Shown here: positions 47,336 through 55,005 of the stretch, piece by piece
Layout: every line of letters begins with the position of its first letter
How positions within the stretch are numbered: the stretch's first letter is position 1
Assembly (NCBI RefSeq): GCF_001421165.1
Contig: NZ_LMKB01000001.1
Location: forward strand, 107,068 to 171,067
Reading direction: 5' to 3'
From: Frigoribacterium sp. Leaf8
GTDB lineage: Bacteria; Actinomycetota; Actinomycetes; Actinomycetales; Microbacteriaceae
DNA: 64,000 bases
Notes under the pieces: model-generated
The model's input: the letters and a program-made list of their open reading frames with translations, nothing else
Told to the model about the DNA's origin: nothing
Database searches by the model: none
Translations under genes and position numbers: made by a program

Positions 47336-48391
47336 TCAGGCGCGGTCGAGGCGGGCGACGCCGATCTTCGAGTCGGCCATGCCGTAGAACACGTAGGGGA
47401 CGCCGTCGACGTGTTCGATCGCGGTCGGGAACACGACGTTCGGCACGATGCCGTCGCGCTCGTCGGCGGTCTCGGCCTCGAGCAGCGGCACCTCCGACCG
47501 GGTGACCACGCGCGACGGGTCGTCGGCGTCGAGGATCATCCCGCCCGCCGCGTAGTTCACGTTCTGCTGCTGGGCGAAGGCGTCGTCGATCACGCCGGTG
47601 ACGCCGTGGTGCAGCAGCAGCCAGCCCTCGTCGACGCGCAGCGGGGGCGGGCCGCCGCCGATCTTCAGCTCCTCGAACGGGAACTCGGGGCCGGCGACGA
47701 ACCGGTGCTGCCCCCACCGCGCCAACGCCCGCGGGTCGGCGGCGACCGCGTCGACCGGCACGTAGCTGATCCAGATCGAGTGCCGCCCGTCGGTGACGCC
47801 GGCCGGCAGCGGACTGCCCTCGCCCGGCACCGTCGCACCGATGTGCCACATCGGTCGGTGCAGCACGGCGAAGCTGCGCACGCCGTCCGGCGCGGTGACC
47901 GGCGACGGGAAGAACACGGTGTCCTTGTTGTGGAACAGTCCGAGGTCGGTGTCGAGCTCGTCGACGTACTCGAAGGTCGCGGGCCCGAGCCGGCGCCAGT
48001 CGCGCAGGTCGTCGCTCACGGCGACGGCGGTGCGCGGCCCGAGCGGTCCGTAGGCGACGTAGGTCATCACGTGCAGCCCGAGCTCCTCGATCCACGTGAC
48101 GCGCGGGTCCTCGACGCCGGCGTGGGTCACGCCGCGTTCCCACCCGCGGTCGGGCGCGAGCACGACGCCCTCGCGGGTCACGCCCACGGGCACGCCGTCC
48201 TCGACGACGACCCGGGCCAGCCCGACGCGCGACACGTTGCCCGTGGCCACGAGCCGCGGCAGCAGGTAGAGCTCGCCGTCGGGCCCGCGTCCCGAACCGG
48301 GGTTGAGCACGCCCTCGGCCTCGTCGGGCGAGTCGGGGTCGGGGGTCATCACGACGCCCAGGCGGGTCAGTCGGTACGGGAAGTCAGCCAT
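47336..48391 (-). CDS. Glycoside hydrolase family 130-type beta-mannoside phosphorylase/hydrolase
   Basis: 351 aa, five-bladed beta-propeller. GH130-like motifs: LNPGSGRGPDGELYLLPR, THAGVEDPRVT (catalytic Asp), TYVAYGPLGPRTAVAVS, HNKDTVFFP, HRPMWHIGA and GVPYVFYGMADSKIGVA. GH130 enzymes phosphorolyse or hydrolyse beta-1,2/1,4-mannosides in the cytoplasm. Neighbours supply a secreted enzyme and sugar ABC importer, fitting uptake of mannose-containing oligosaccharides. Confidence 0.82.
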   Translation of the reverse strand: MADFPYRLTRLGVVMTPDPDSPDEAEGVLNPGSGRGPDGELYLLPRLVATGNVSRVGLARVVVEDGVPVGVTREGVVLAPDRGWERGVTHAGVEDPRVTWIEELGLHVMTYVAYGPLGPRTAVAVSDDLRDWRRLGPATFEYVDELDTDLGLFHNKDTVFFPSPVTAPDGVRSFAVLHRPMWHIGATVPGEGSPLPAGVTDGRHSIWISYVPVDAVAADPRALARWGQHRFVAGPEFPFEELKIGGGPPPLRVDEGWLLLHHGVTGVIDDAFAQQQNVNYAAGGMILDADDPSRVVTRSEVPLLEAETADERDGIVPNVVFPTAIEHVDGVPYVFYGMADSKIGVARLDRA

Positions 48392-48435
48392 GGGAGGCCC
48401 TTTCGAGAGGCGAGAAGCGAGAGGCGGGAGGCGAC

Positions 48436-48472
48436 GGAGGCGCGGTGCGAGGGGGGATCGCACCGCGCCTCC
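48436..48472. terminator. Hairpin from an inverted motif pair
   Basis: Perfect 15-bp stem GGAGGCGCGGTGCGA / TCGCACCGCGCCTCC with a 7-nt loop, between the MalG-type permease stop and the GH130 start (same strand). It may reduce read-through from the permease genes. Confidence 0.6.
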
Positions 48473-48518
48473 TGCGGTGGGGGCCGTCGGCACGACGACC
48501 CGGTCTGGGGGTGGGGAG

Positions 48519-48563
48519 CCGAGGAGGCGCGGCGCGCGCCGGTCGCGCAGCGCGCCTCCTCGG
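48519..48563. terminator. Second hairpin from an inverted motif pair
   Basis: 13-bp arms CCGAGGAGGCGCG / CGCGCCTCCTCGG separated by 19 nt of GC-rich sequence, 17 bp past the permease stop. With the preceding hairpin this 188-bp gap is nearly all motif-derived. Confidence 0.6.
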
Positions 48564-48579
48564 GTCGGGAGGCGGTCGG

Positions 48580-49470
48580 TCAGCCCTTCACGCTCGAGCC
48601 GACGTCGGTCGAGATGAAGTAGCGCTGGAACACGATGAACAGCAGCACGACCGGAGCGGCCAGCACGACGGCGCCCGCGAGGGTCGCGCCGAACGGGTTC
48701 GCCGCCGTCGCCGCCACGTTGCTGATGTAGTTCGCCAGCGACACGGCGAGCGGCTGCATCGACGCCTCCTTGGTGATGAGGAACGGCCAGAGGAACTCGT
48801 TCCACGGACCGATGAAGGTCAGCAGCAGGGCCGTGACCAGCGCCGGGCGCACGAGCGGCAACGCGATGTTCCACAGCAGCCGGAACTCGCCGGTGCCGTC
48901 GATGCGCGCGGCCTCGAAGAGCTCCTTCGGCAGCTGCAGGAAGTACTGCCGGAAGATGATCACCGCCGTCGAGTTGATGGCGAACGGCAGGATCATGCCC
49001 AGGTAGTTGTCGCTCAGCCCGTAGTTGCGCGCGATGAGCACGTACAGCGGGATGATCAGCAGCTGGAAGGGCACCACCTGCACGAGCAGCGCCAGCGCGA
49101 AGGTGACCCCGCGACCACGCCACTGCAGCACGGCCAGCGCGTAGCCGACCAGCACCCCGAACACGAGGGTGCAGGCGAGCACGCCGACCGTGAAGATGCC
49201 CGAGTTGAGCAGGCCGCTGAGCAGCCCGATGCGGCTGTCGATCGCGGCGTAGTTCTCGACCGTCAGGTTCGACGGGTGGGGGAACGCCCCGGCCACGGTC
49301 GGGTCGGGCTTGGTCTGCAGCGACCCGATCACCATGTAGTAGAACGGGAAGAGGAACGCCAGGGCGCCGATCGCCAGCACGACGCCGCGCAGCGTGGTCT
49401 GGGCCCGGGTCAGCGGCGGCTTCTTGCCGACCCGCAGGGGGCGGGCGGTGGTCTCGTCGGAGACGGTCAT
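48580..49470 (-). CDS. Carbohydrate ABC transporter permease, MalG type
   Basis: 296 aa, six TM helices. EAA loop FEAARIDGTGEFRLLWNIALPLVRP and FPFYYMVIGSLQT near the N-terminus fit the CUT1 family. Starts 2 bp after the MalF-type stop; translationally coupled. No ATPase gene is present; a shared MsiK-type ATPase elsewhere is likely. Confidence 0.92.
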   Translation of the reverse strand: MTVSDETTARPLRVGKKPPLTRAQTTLRGVVLAIGALAFLFPFYYMVIGSLQTKPDPTVAGAFPHPSNLTVENYAAIDSRIGLLSGLLNSGIFTVGVLACTLVFGVLVGYALAVLQWRGRGVTFALALLVQVVPFQLLIIPLYVLIARNYGLSDNYLGMILPFAINSTAVIIFRQYFLQLPKELFEAARIDGTGEFRLLWNIALPLVRPALVTALLLTFIGPWNEFLWPFLITKEASMQPLAVSLANYISNVAATAANPFGATLAGAVVLAAPVVLLFIVFQRYFISTDVGSSVKG

Positions 49471-49471
49471 C

Positions 49472-50491
49472 TCAGTCCTCCTTTCCGCCGGCGAACCGGT
49501 TCTGCAGCAGGGCGATGACCAGCACGAGGATCACGAGCACGACGCCGATCGCGGCGGCCTGGTCGGGATTCCCCTGCTCGATGCCCTTCTGGTACATCAG
49601 CAGCACGGGCGAGGTCGACGCGCCGTTCGGCCCGCCTCCCCCGGTCAGCAGGTACGGCTCGGTGAAGAGGTTCGCCCCCGTGACGGTCGAGACGAGCAGC
49701 ACGAGCACGGTGGCCGGACGCACGCCCGGGACGGTGACGGTGAAGAACGACCGGATCGGGCCGGCACCGTCGCTCGAGGCCGCCTCGTACAGCTCCTTGG
49801 GCACGTTCTGCAGAGCCGCGAGGTACAGCAGGATGTAGAAGCCGAGCTGCTTCCAGGTGACGAACAACGCGATCGAGGGCATGGCCCAGGCCGAGTTGAT
49901 CAGCCACGACGGGGTCGGGGCCAACGGCCCGAGCACGTTGTTCACGAGACCGTCGCCGTTGAAGAGGAACAACCAGACCGCGACGACGGCGACGCTCGCC
50001 GTCAGGTACGGCACGTAGAACGCCACCCGCAGGAACCCCCGGAAGTGCGCGACCTTGTCGAGCGCCGTGGCGAGCACCATGCTCAGCACGACGGTCAGCG
50101 GCACGTTGATCACCAGGAAGACGCCGACGTTGCCGAACGAGCGGATGACCGCCGGGTCGGTGAACGCGGTGACGAAGTTGTCGAGGCCGACGAAGGGCCG
50201 CGCGACGACGGCACCGGGCGCCGTGAAGAAGTAGTCGTGGAACGCGATGTAGACCGCGTAGACCAACGGGTACGCGAACACCGCCAGCACGAACACCAGG
50301 TAGGGCGCGCTGAACAGCAGGCCGAGCGGGTGCTTGCCGAGGGGGCCGCCCCGCCGGCGCCCGCGCGGGTCGCCGTCGCGGCGACGGCCCGCCCGGTGCC
50401 CGGAGCCGGGACCCCCCGAGGAGGCGCGGTGCGCCTCCTCGGCTCGTCCGGCGGTCGGCGACGCTGCCGCCGCCTCGTGCACGGTGGACAC
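49472..50491 (-). CDS. Carbohydrate ABC transporter permease, MalF type
   Basis: 339 aa from GTG 50491. A hydrophilic Ala/Arg/Gly N-terminal extension (about 55 aa) precedes six TM helices; EAA loop YEAASSDGAGPIRSFFTVTVPGVRP. The extension includes a 27-bp motif palindrome (50417-50443), read as AEEAHRASSGG. Lies between the binding protein (2 bp upstream) and MalG. Confidence 0.92.
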   Translation of the reverse strand: MSTVHEAAAASPTAGRAEEAHRASSGGPGSGHRAGRRRDGDPRGRRRGGPLGKHPLGLLFSAPYLVFVLAVFAYPLVYAVYIAFHDYFFTAPGAVVARPFVGLDNFVTAFTDPAVIRSFGNVGVFLVINVPLTVVLSMVLATALDKVAHFRGFLRVAFYVPYLTASVAVVAVWLFLFNGDGLVNNVLGPLAPTPSWLINSAWAMPSIALFVTWKQLGFYILLYLAALQNVPKELYEAASSDGAGPIRSFFTVTVPGVRPATVLVLLVSTVTGANLFTEPYLLTGGGGPNGASTSPVLLMYQKGIEQGNPDQAAAIGVVLVILVLVIALLQNRFAGGKED

Positions 50492-50493
50492 GA

Positions 50494-51795
50494 TCAGCCC
50501 TGCGCCGCGAGCTCGTCGATCTTGTCCGCGGCGTCCTTGAGCGACGAGTCGACGTCGCCCTTGCCGAAGATCACGCTGCTCGACCACGCGTCGCGGAAGG
50601 CCTGCAACTCGGCGACGGTGTTCGGGCCGGCCGGCACCTCGACCGTGCGGGCCGCCTGGTCGCCGAAGAGCGCGTACGAGGGGTTCGCGTCGAAGTAGTC
50701 GGAGTAGGTCGAGGCCAGGTCGGTGCGGATCGGCATCTGGCCCGTCGTCTCGAGCAGGGCGCGGTCCTGGTCGCTGCTGGTGGAGAACTTCAGGAAGTCC
50801 CACGCGGTGCCCTGGTTCTCGCAGGCCGTGTACATGCCGACGTTCTTCGCGTCGCTGAACGTGTAGGTCTCGTCGGCGCTCGTGCCGTCCTTGGTCGGGA
50901 CGGGCACGGCACCCCAGTTGACGTCCTCGTAGACCGACACGGCCCACGGCCCGACGATCGACATCGCGGCCTCGCCGTCGGCGAACGAGTCGCCCGTGTA
51001 CTGCTCCTGGCCGGCCAGCCCCTGCTCGTAGAGCGAGCGCCAGAAGGTCGCCACGTCCTCGCCGGCGGTGTCGGCGAAGGTCGCCTTGCCGTCCTCGACG
51101 AGGCCAGTGCCGCCGGTCTCGGCCGCGTAGAGCGGCATGAAGTCGAACTGCGACTGGAAGAACTCGCTCGTCGGCGCCGGGTGGATGGCGTACTTCGAGA
51201 CGCCGGCGTCGACCAGGGTCTTCGACGTCGCGAGGAAGTCGTCGTAGGTGGAGAGGTCGGGGTTCTCGGCGTCGAGGCCGGCCTTCGTGAAGAGGTCCTT
51301 GTTGTAGAAGATCATCACCGGGTTCGACTTCCAGGGCAGCTGGTAGTACTTGCCGTCGGCGTCCTGGTACTGCTTCGCGAGGTCGCCACTGCGCTCCTCG
51401 ATGTAGCTCGCGCCGTCGTCGAAGCTCGACAGGTCGACCAGGCCGCCCTGCTTCTGGAACTGCCCGACCGCGCTGGGGGCCGTGTTGTAGACGAGGCAGG
51501 GGGCGTTGCCGGCCGTGATGGCGGCACCGATGACCTCTTCGCTCGACTTGCCGGCGGGGATCTCCTGCCCCTTGACCTGCTCGTCGGGGTGGTCGGCGTT
51601 CCAGGCCTCGACCATGGCCTTGCCCCAGGTCACCTCCTGCTCGTTGTTCGAGTACCAGATGGTGATGGGGCCCTTGGCGGTGAGGGCGTCGCTCGAGGCG
51701 CCGCCGCCGCCGGAGCAGGCGGTCAGGCCGAGGGCGGCGACCAGGACGGTCGCGCCGAGGGTCGCGCGGCGGGTGAAGCGTGTGCGTCGTTGCAC
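50494..51795 (-). CDS. Carbohydrate ABC transporter substrate-binding lipoprotein
   Basis: 433 aa. Twin-Arg-like/basic start then lipobox LTAC (Cys about 27). Extracellular solute-binding family 1 fold: ITIWYSNNEQEVTWGKAMVEAWN, KYYQLPWKSNPVMIFYNKDLF, AAMSIVGPWAVS. Binds the imported oligosaccharide, perhaps mannosides given the GH130 gene. GGAGAAC site before the ATG. Confidence 0.92.
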   Translation of the reverse strand: MQRRTRFTRRATLGATVLVAALGLTACSGGGGASSDALTAKGPITIWYSNNEQEVTWGKAMVEAWNADHPDEQVKGQEIPAGKSSEEVIGAAITAGNAPCLVYNTAPSAVGQFQKQGGLVDLSSFDDGASYIEERSGDLAKQYQDADGKYYQLPWKSNPVMIFYNKDLFTKAGLDAENPDLSTYDDFLATSKTLVDAGVSKYAIHPAPTSEFFQSQFDFMPLYAAETGGTGLVEDGKATFADTAGEDVATFWRSLYEQGLAGQEQYTGDSFADGEAAMSIVGPWAVSVYEDVNWGAVPVPTKDGTSADETYTFSDAKNVGMYTACENQGTAWDFLKFSTSSDQDRALLETTGQMPIRTDLASTYSDYFDANPSYALFGDQAARTVEVPAGPNTVAELQAFRDAWSSSVIFGKGDVDSSLKDAADKIDELAAQG

Positions 51796-51831
51796 GGTGT
51801 TCTCCTTGGGTGGGTGGTGCTGCGGGTGTGG

Positions 51832-53151
51832 CTAGGGGGTGGTCTGAGGCACGGGGGCGTGCGGGTCGGTGCGGTAGAAGTACAGGTCGCGGTAGCCGAC
51901 GGGGGCGTCCCAGCCCTGGGCGAAGGTCCAGCGGCCGCCGATCTGCTGCAGGCCGCCCCAGCTGAGCGACCCTCCGGACGTGAGGGCGAGCTGGTCGACC
52001 GGACGCCCGACGTCGTAGAGCGCCTGGCTCGCCGCGAAGACCCCGTCGACGTCGTGGAAGACGTCCAGCACGAGTCGGCCGTCGCCCGTGACGATCGCGG
52101 CGGCGACCTCGTGCAGGTGGCCGCCGACGCCCGACAGGTCGAGGTACGGCACGGGCTCGAAGGTCCAGTGACGCAGGTCGTCCGAGCGGCCGACGTGCAG
52201 CACGCCGTCGAAACCCTCGCTGACGAACATGAGGTAGTCCCCGTCGTCGTGGCTGCCGTTGCCGCCGCCGCTGCCGCTGCCGCCGAGGCGGACCGCGTTC
52301 CCGTGCTCGTCGCGAGGGATCACGGCGCCCTTGGCCCAGAGCCGAGTCTGCTCGTGGTCGGCGATCGGGCCGAGCTTCTGCCAGGTGACGAGGTCGTCGC
52401 TGACGGCGACCAGCAGGTCGATGCCGACCGCCTGGACGGGGTAACCGGGGCTCGGGTGCGCGACCCGCGCCTCCTCGGTGATCGGGAAGACGCCGTTGTA
52501 GAACAGCCAGAAGCGACCCTCGGCGCGGTAGACCTTGGGGTCCTCGGTGCCGAGCAGTTCGTCGTCGAGGGTGGGACGGACGACCGGGTTGGCCGGGTCG
52601 TCGACCCAGGCGGCGCCGGGTGCGGGTTCGCCGTCGGGGGTGAGGGCGAGGGTGGCGTGGCCGATGCGGCTGCCGAGGCTCTCCTTGCGGGGCGAGGCCC
52701 GGTAGAACAGGTGCAGCGTGCCGTCGTGCTCGATGAGGCTGGGGTTGTAGAGCGACTCGCTCGTCCAGCCGAGCCCGTCGGGGTCGGGCCACTGGCCGTC
52801 CAGGGTGAAGGTGAACGCCGGGTCGACGGTGAAGGGGCCGACCGCCCAGTCGGGGCGGGCCGAGTCGTAGGCGGCGGGGCTCGAGAAGGTCAGCTGCGAG
52901 AGGGCGCCGGTGAGCTCGTTGCGATGGACGAGGGCCTCGTCGAGGACCGTCCGGAGGCGCTCCCGGGTCAGCGGGACGAGGTACGGCTTCGAGGCGGCGC
53001 GCGCCGCGTCGGCGTCGGGCCCGGTGTCGGCGCGCGTCGTGTCGGGCCCGGTGTCGGCGCACGTCGTGTCGGGCCCGGTGTCGACGCGCGTCGTGTCGGG
53101 CCCGGTGTCGGCGCTCGCCTCGGTGCTCGTCGTGTCACTGGCGGTCGTCAT
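51832..53151 (-). CDS. Glycoside hydrolase, five-bladed beta-propeller (GH130/GH43-like)
   Basis: 439 aa from ATG 53151 (GTG 53163 is in frame). Propeller motifs SLYNPSLIEHDGTLHLFYRA, GTEDPKVYRAEGRFWLFYNG, TRLWAKGAVIPRDE, YLMFVSEGFDGVLHVGRS, VLDVFHDVDGVFAASQALYD. Likely the first catabolic gene under the LacI operator. The N-terminus holds a nonconserved 9-aa repeat. One motif copy (52466-52475) encodes ITEEARVAHP within the propeller. Confidence 0.72.
   Translation of the reverse strand: MTTASDTTSTEASADTGPDTTRVDTGPDTTCADTGPDTTRADTGPDADAARAASKPYLVPLTRERLRTVLDEALVHRNELTGALSQLTFSSPAAYDSARPDWAVGPFTVDPAFTFTLDGQWPDPDGLGWTSESLYNPSLIEHDGTLHLFYRASPRKESLGSRIGHATLALTPDGEPAPGAAWVDDPANPVVRPTLDDELLGTEDPKVYRAEGRFWLFYNGVFPITEEARVAHPSPGYPVQAVGIDLLVAVSDDLVTWQKLGPIADHEQTRLWAKGAVIPRDEHGNAVRLGGSGSGGGNGSHDDGDYLMFVSEGFDGVLHVGRSDDLRHWTFEPVPYLDLSGVGGHLHEVAAAIVTGDGRLVLDVFHDVDGVFAASQALYDVGRPVDQLALTSGGSLSWGGLQQIGGRWTFAQGWDAPVGYRDLYFYRTDPHAPVPQTTP
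53014..53121. repeat. 27-bp tandem repeat encoding a 9-aa N-terminal repeat
   Basis: Units start at 53014, 53041, 53068 and 53095 (the last is diverged at its end). On the minus strand each gives DTGPDTTRA-like residues in the glycosidase N-terminus. The first three are nearly identical, so repeat-number variation is likely. Confidence 0.85.
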
Positions 53152-53186
53152 CGGGGCACCCACTTCGTCGTGTGCGGTCTCACTCG

Positions 53187-53208
53187 TCTACCGAAACGTT
53201 TCGGTAGA
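53187..53208. promoter_or_regulatory. LacI-type operator
   Basis: Perfect 22-bp palindrome with core CTACCGAAACGTTTCGGTAG and central ACGT, 36 bp upstream of the ATG of the glycosidase-importer operon. It matches LacI/GalR operators (AAACGTTT core). The LacI-family gene at 53437-54465 is the obvious candidate binder. Confidence 0.85.
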
Positions 53209-53320
53209 TCGAGAAGCTAGCACGTCCGCCGCCGCGCCGGAACCCCTCCCGGCGCGATCTCCCGTCCCGCACCTCCTGACCTGACGCCCGACGAGCACCC
53301 ATCGGGCTCCCGCCGCAGGG

Positions 53321-53382
53321 CGCACCACGCTCGCGTCGTCGAACCACCTCGGAACGTGGTTCGACGACGCGAGCGTGGCGCG
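53321..53382. repeat. Palindromic element, family 1 (copy b)
   Basis: 27-bp arms with one mismatch (53321-53347, 53356-53382), core GCGTCGTCGAACCAC / GTGGTTCGACGACGC, loop CTCGGAAC. In the gap between the lacI-type gene stop and the glycosidase promoter. Confidence 0.85.
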
Positions 53383-53436
53383 TCCTCGACGCCCGGGCGC
53401 CGAGCGATCTCTGAGGCAGCGCGGGGCGCCGCGGGG

Positions 53437-54465
53437 TCAGCGGGCGGCGGGGCCCGTCGACGCGCGGACCAGCAGCCGGGCGGGCTCGATCTCGGCGTCG
53501 GTGACGGCCTCGCCCTCGACGGCCGAGAGCAGGAGGCGCGCCGCCTCGGCCCCGATCAGCCGCGGAGCCGTCGTCAGCGTGGTCAGCCCGGGGCGCACGT
53601 ACGACCCGAGATCGATGCCGTCGAACCCGGCCACGCTGACGTCGTCGGGCACGCGGACCCCGAGCCGGTCGAGCTCGGTCATGAACCCGATGGCGGCCAG
53701 GTCGTTGGCGCAGAAGACGGCGGTGGGCCGGTCGTGGACCGGTGCGTCCGGGCCGAAGAGGCGAGCGGCGGCCCGGGCGCCCCCGTCGTAGGTGAAGTCG
53801 GCCTCGACGACCGCCCCGGGCTCGTGCCCGGCTCCGACGACGGCGTCCCGCCAGGCGGCCCCGCGACGCCGCGAGTGGACGAAGCGCCCGGGCCCGGCGA
53901 CGTGGGCGAACCGCCGATGACCGAGCGACACGAGGTGCTCGACGAGCTCGCCGATGCCGGCCGAGTCGTCCTGGCGCACGGCGGGCAGGGGGAAGTCCCC
54001 GGCCGGGTTGACCCCGACGGCGGGCAGGTCGAGCTCGCGGACCAGCTCGACGCGCGGGTCGTCCACCGTCAGCTCGTTCAGGACGACGCCGTCGACCCGA
54101 CGTCCGGCCGCGAGCCGGCGATAGCGGTCGAGCGGTTCGTCCGCCGCCGACCCCATCTGCAGGATGAGCGCGTACCCGCGCGGGTCGAGCACCGACTCGA
54201 GCCCGCCGATGAAGCTGCCGAAGAACGGGTCGGACTCGAGCACGAACGGGTCGCGGTGCACGACGAGCCCGACGGTGAAGGCCCGCTTGGCGCTCAGGCT
54301 GCGGCCCCGGACGCTCGGCACGAAGCCGAGGTCGTCGGCGGCCTGGCGGATGCGCGCGCGGGTCTGCTCCGAGACGCCGGGGCGACCGTTGAGGGCGCTG
54401 CTGACCGAACTGATCGCGACGCCGGCCCGGGCCGCGACCTCGACGATGGTGACCCGCTCTGCCAC
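53437..54465 (-). CDS. LacI-family transcriptional regulator
   Basis: 342 aa from GTG 54465. HTH VTIVEVAARAGVAISSVSSALNGRPGVSEQTRARI with hinge, then a periplasmic-binding-protein-like sensor domain (FTVGLVVHRDPFVLE, RRVDGVVLNEL, AVFCANDLAAIGFM, VSVAGFDGIDLGSYV). Presumably represses the downstream glycan operon via the operator at 53187. A motif copy lies just before the start (54468-54477), and another (53531-53540) encodes the natural-looking ARLLLSAVEG. Confidence 0.9.
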   Translation of the reverse strand: MAERVTIVEVAARAGVAISSVSSALNGRPGVSEQTRARIRQAADDLGFVPSVRGRSLSAKRAFTVGLVVHRDPFVLESDPFFGSFIGGLESVLDPRGYALILQMGSAADEPLDRYRRLAAGRRVDGVVLNELTVDDPRVELVRELDLPAVGVNPAGDFPLPAVRQDDSAGIGELVEHLVSLGHRRFAHVAGPGRFVHSRRRGAAWRDAVVGAGHEPGAVVEADFTYDGGARAAARLFGPDAPVHDRPTAVFCANDLAAIGFMTELDRLGVRVPDDVSVAGFDGIDLGSYVRPGLTTLTTAPRLIGAEAARLLLSAVEGEAVTDAEIEPARLLVRASTGPAAR

Positions 54466-54585
54466 GCCGCGCCTCCTCGTCCTCGCCGGTGCCGATGCCC
54501 GTGTGCGCCCGCTGCGCCCCCACGATGCTACTGACCCGCCGCAGCCGCCACCCTCGCGTGGACCGCCCGGCCCTAGGGTCGGGGC

Positions 54586-55002
54586 ATGCTCATCGTCTCG
54601 CTCGTCGCGGCCTCGCTCGCCGCCCTGCTGCACCTCTACATCTTCGTGATGGAGTCCTTCCTCTGGACCACCCCCCGCGTCCGCGCGACCTTCGGCATCA
54701 CCGACGACGTCCAGGCCGAGCACACGAAGCCGCTCGCCTACAACCAGGGCTTCTACAACCTGTTCCTCGCGATCGTCACGATCGTGGGCGTCGTGCTGAT
54801 CGCCGCCGGAGGGGCAGGAGGCGCGGGCAGCGCCTTCGAGGCATCCCCCTCGGGCAACGCCCTGCTCGTCGCGGGCACGGGGTCGATGCTCGCCGCCGCG
54901 CTCGTCCTGCTGCTCTCGGACCGCACGAAGACCCGCGCCGCGGTCACGCAGGGGTTCCTCCCGCTCGTCGCGCTCGTCACGCTGCTCATGTCGTCGTACT
55001 GA
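54586..55002 (+). CDS. DUF1304 family membrane protein
   Basis: 138 aa, four TM helices. N-terminal LLHLYIFVMESFLWTTPRVR and AYNQGFYNLFLA are the DUF1304 signature. The loop after TM2 (AAGGAGGAGSAFEASPSG) is expanded and carries a motif copy (54816-54825). Function unknown. The next gene, on the opposite strand, ends only 3 bp away. Confidence 0.9.
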   Translation: MLIVSLVAASLAALLHLYIFVMESFLWTTPRVRATFGITDDVQAEHTKPLAYNQGFYNLFLAIVTIVGVVLIAAGGAGGAGSAFEASPSGNALLVAGTGSMLAAALVLLLSDRTKTRAAVTQGFLPLVALVTLLMSSY

Positions 55003-55005
55003 CGA

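Noticed and set aside
49472..53062. 1196-aa minus-strand open frame
   Set aside because: Only its C-terminal third is real (MalF-type permease); the rest is an alternative frame over the binding protein and glycosidase.
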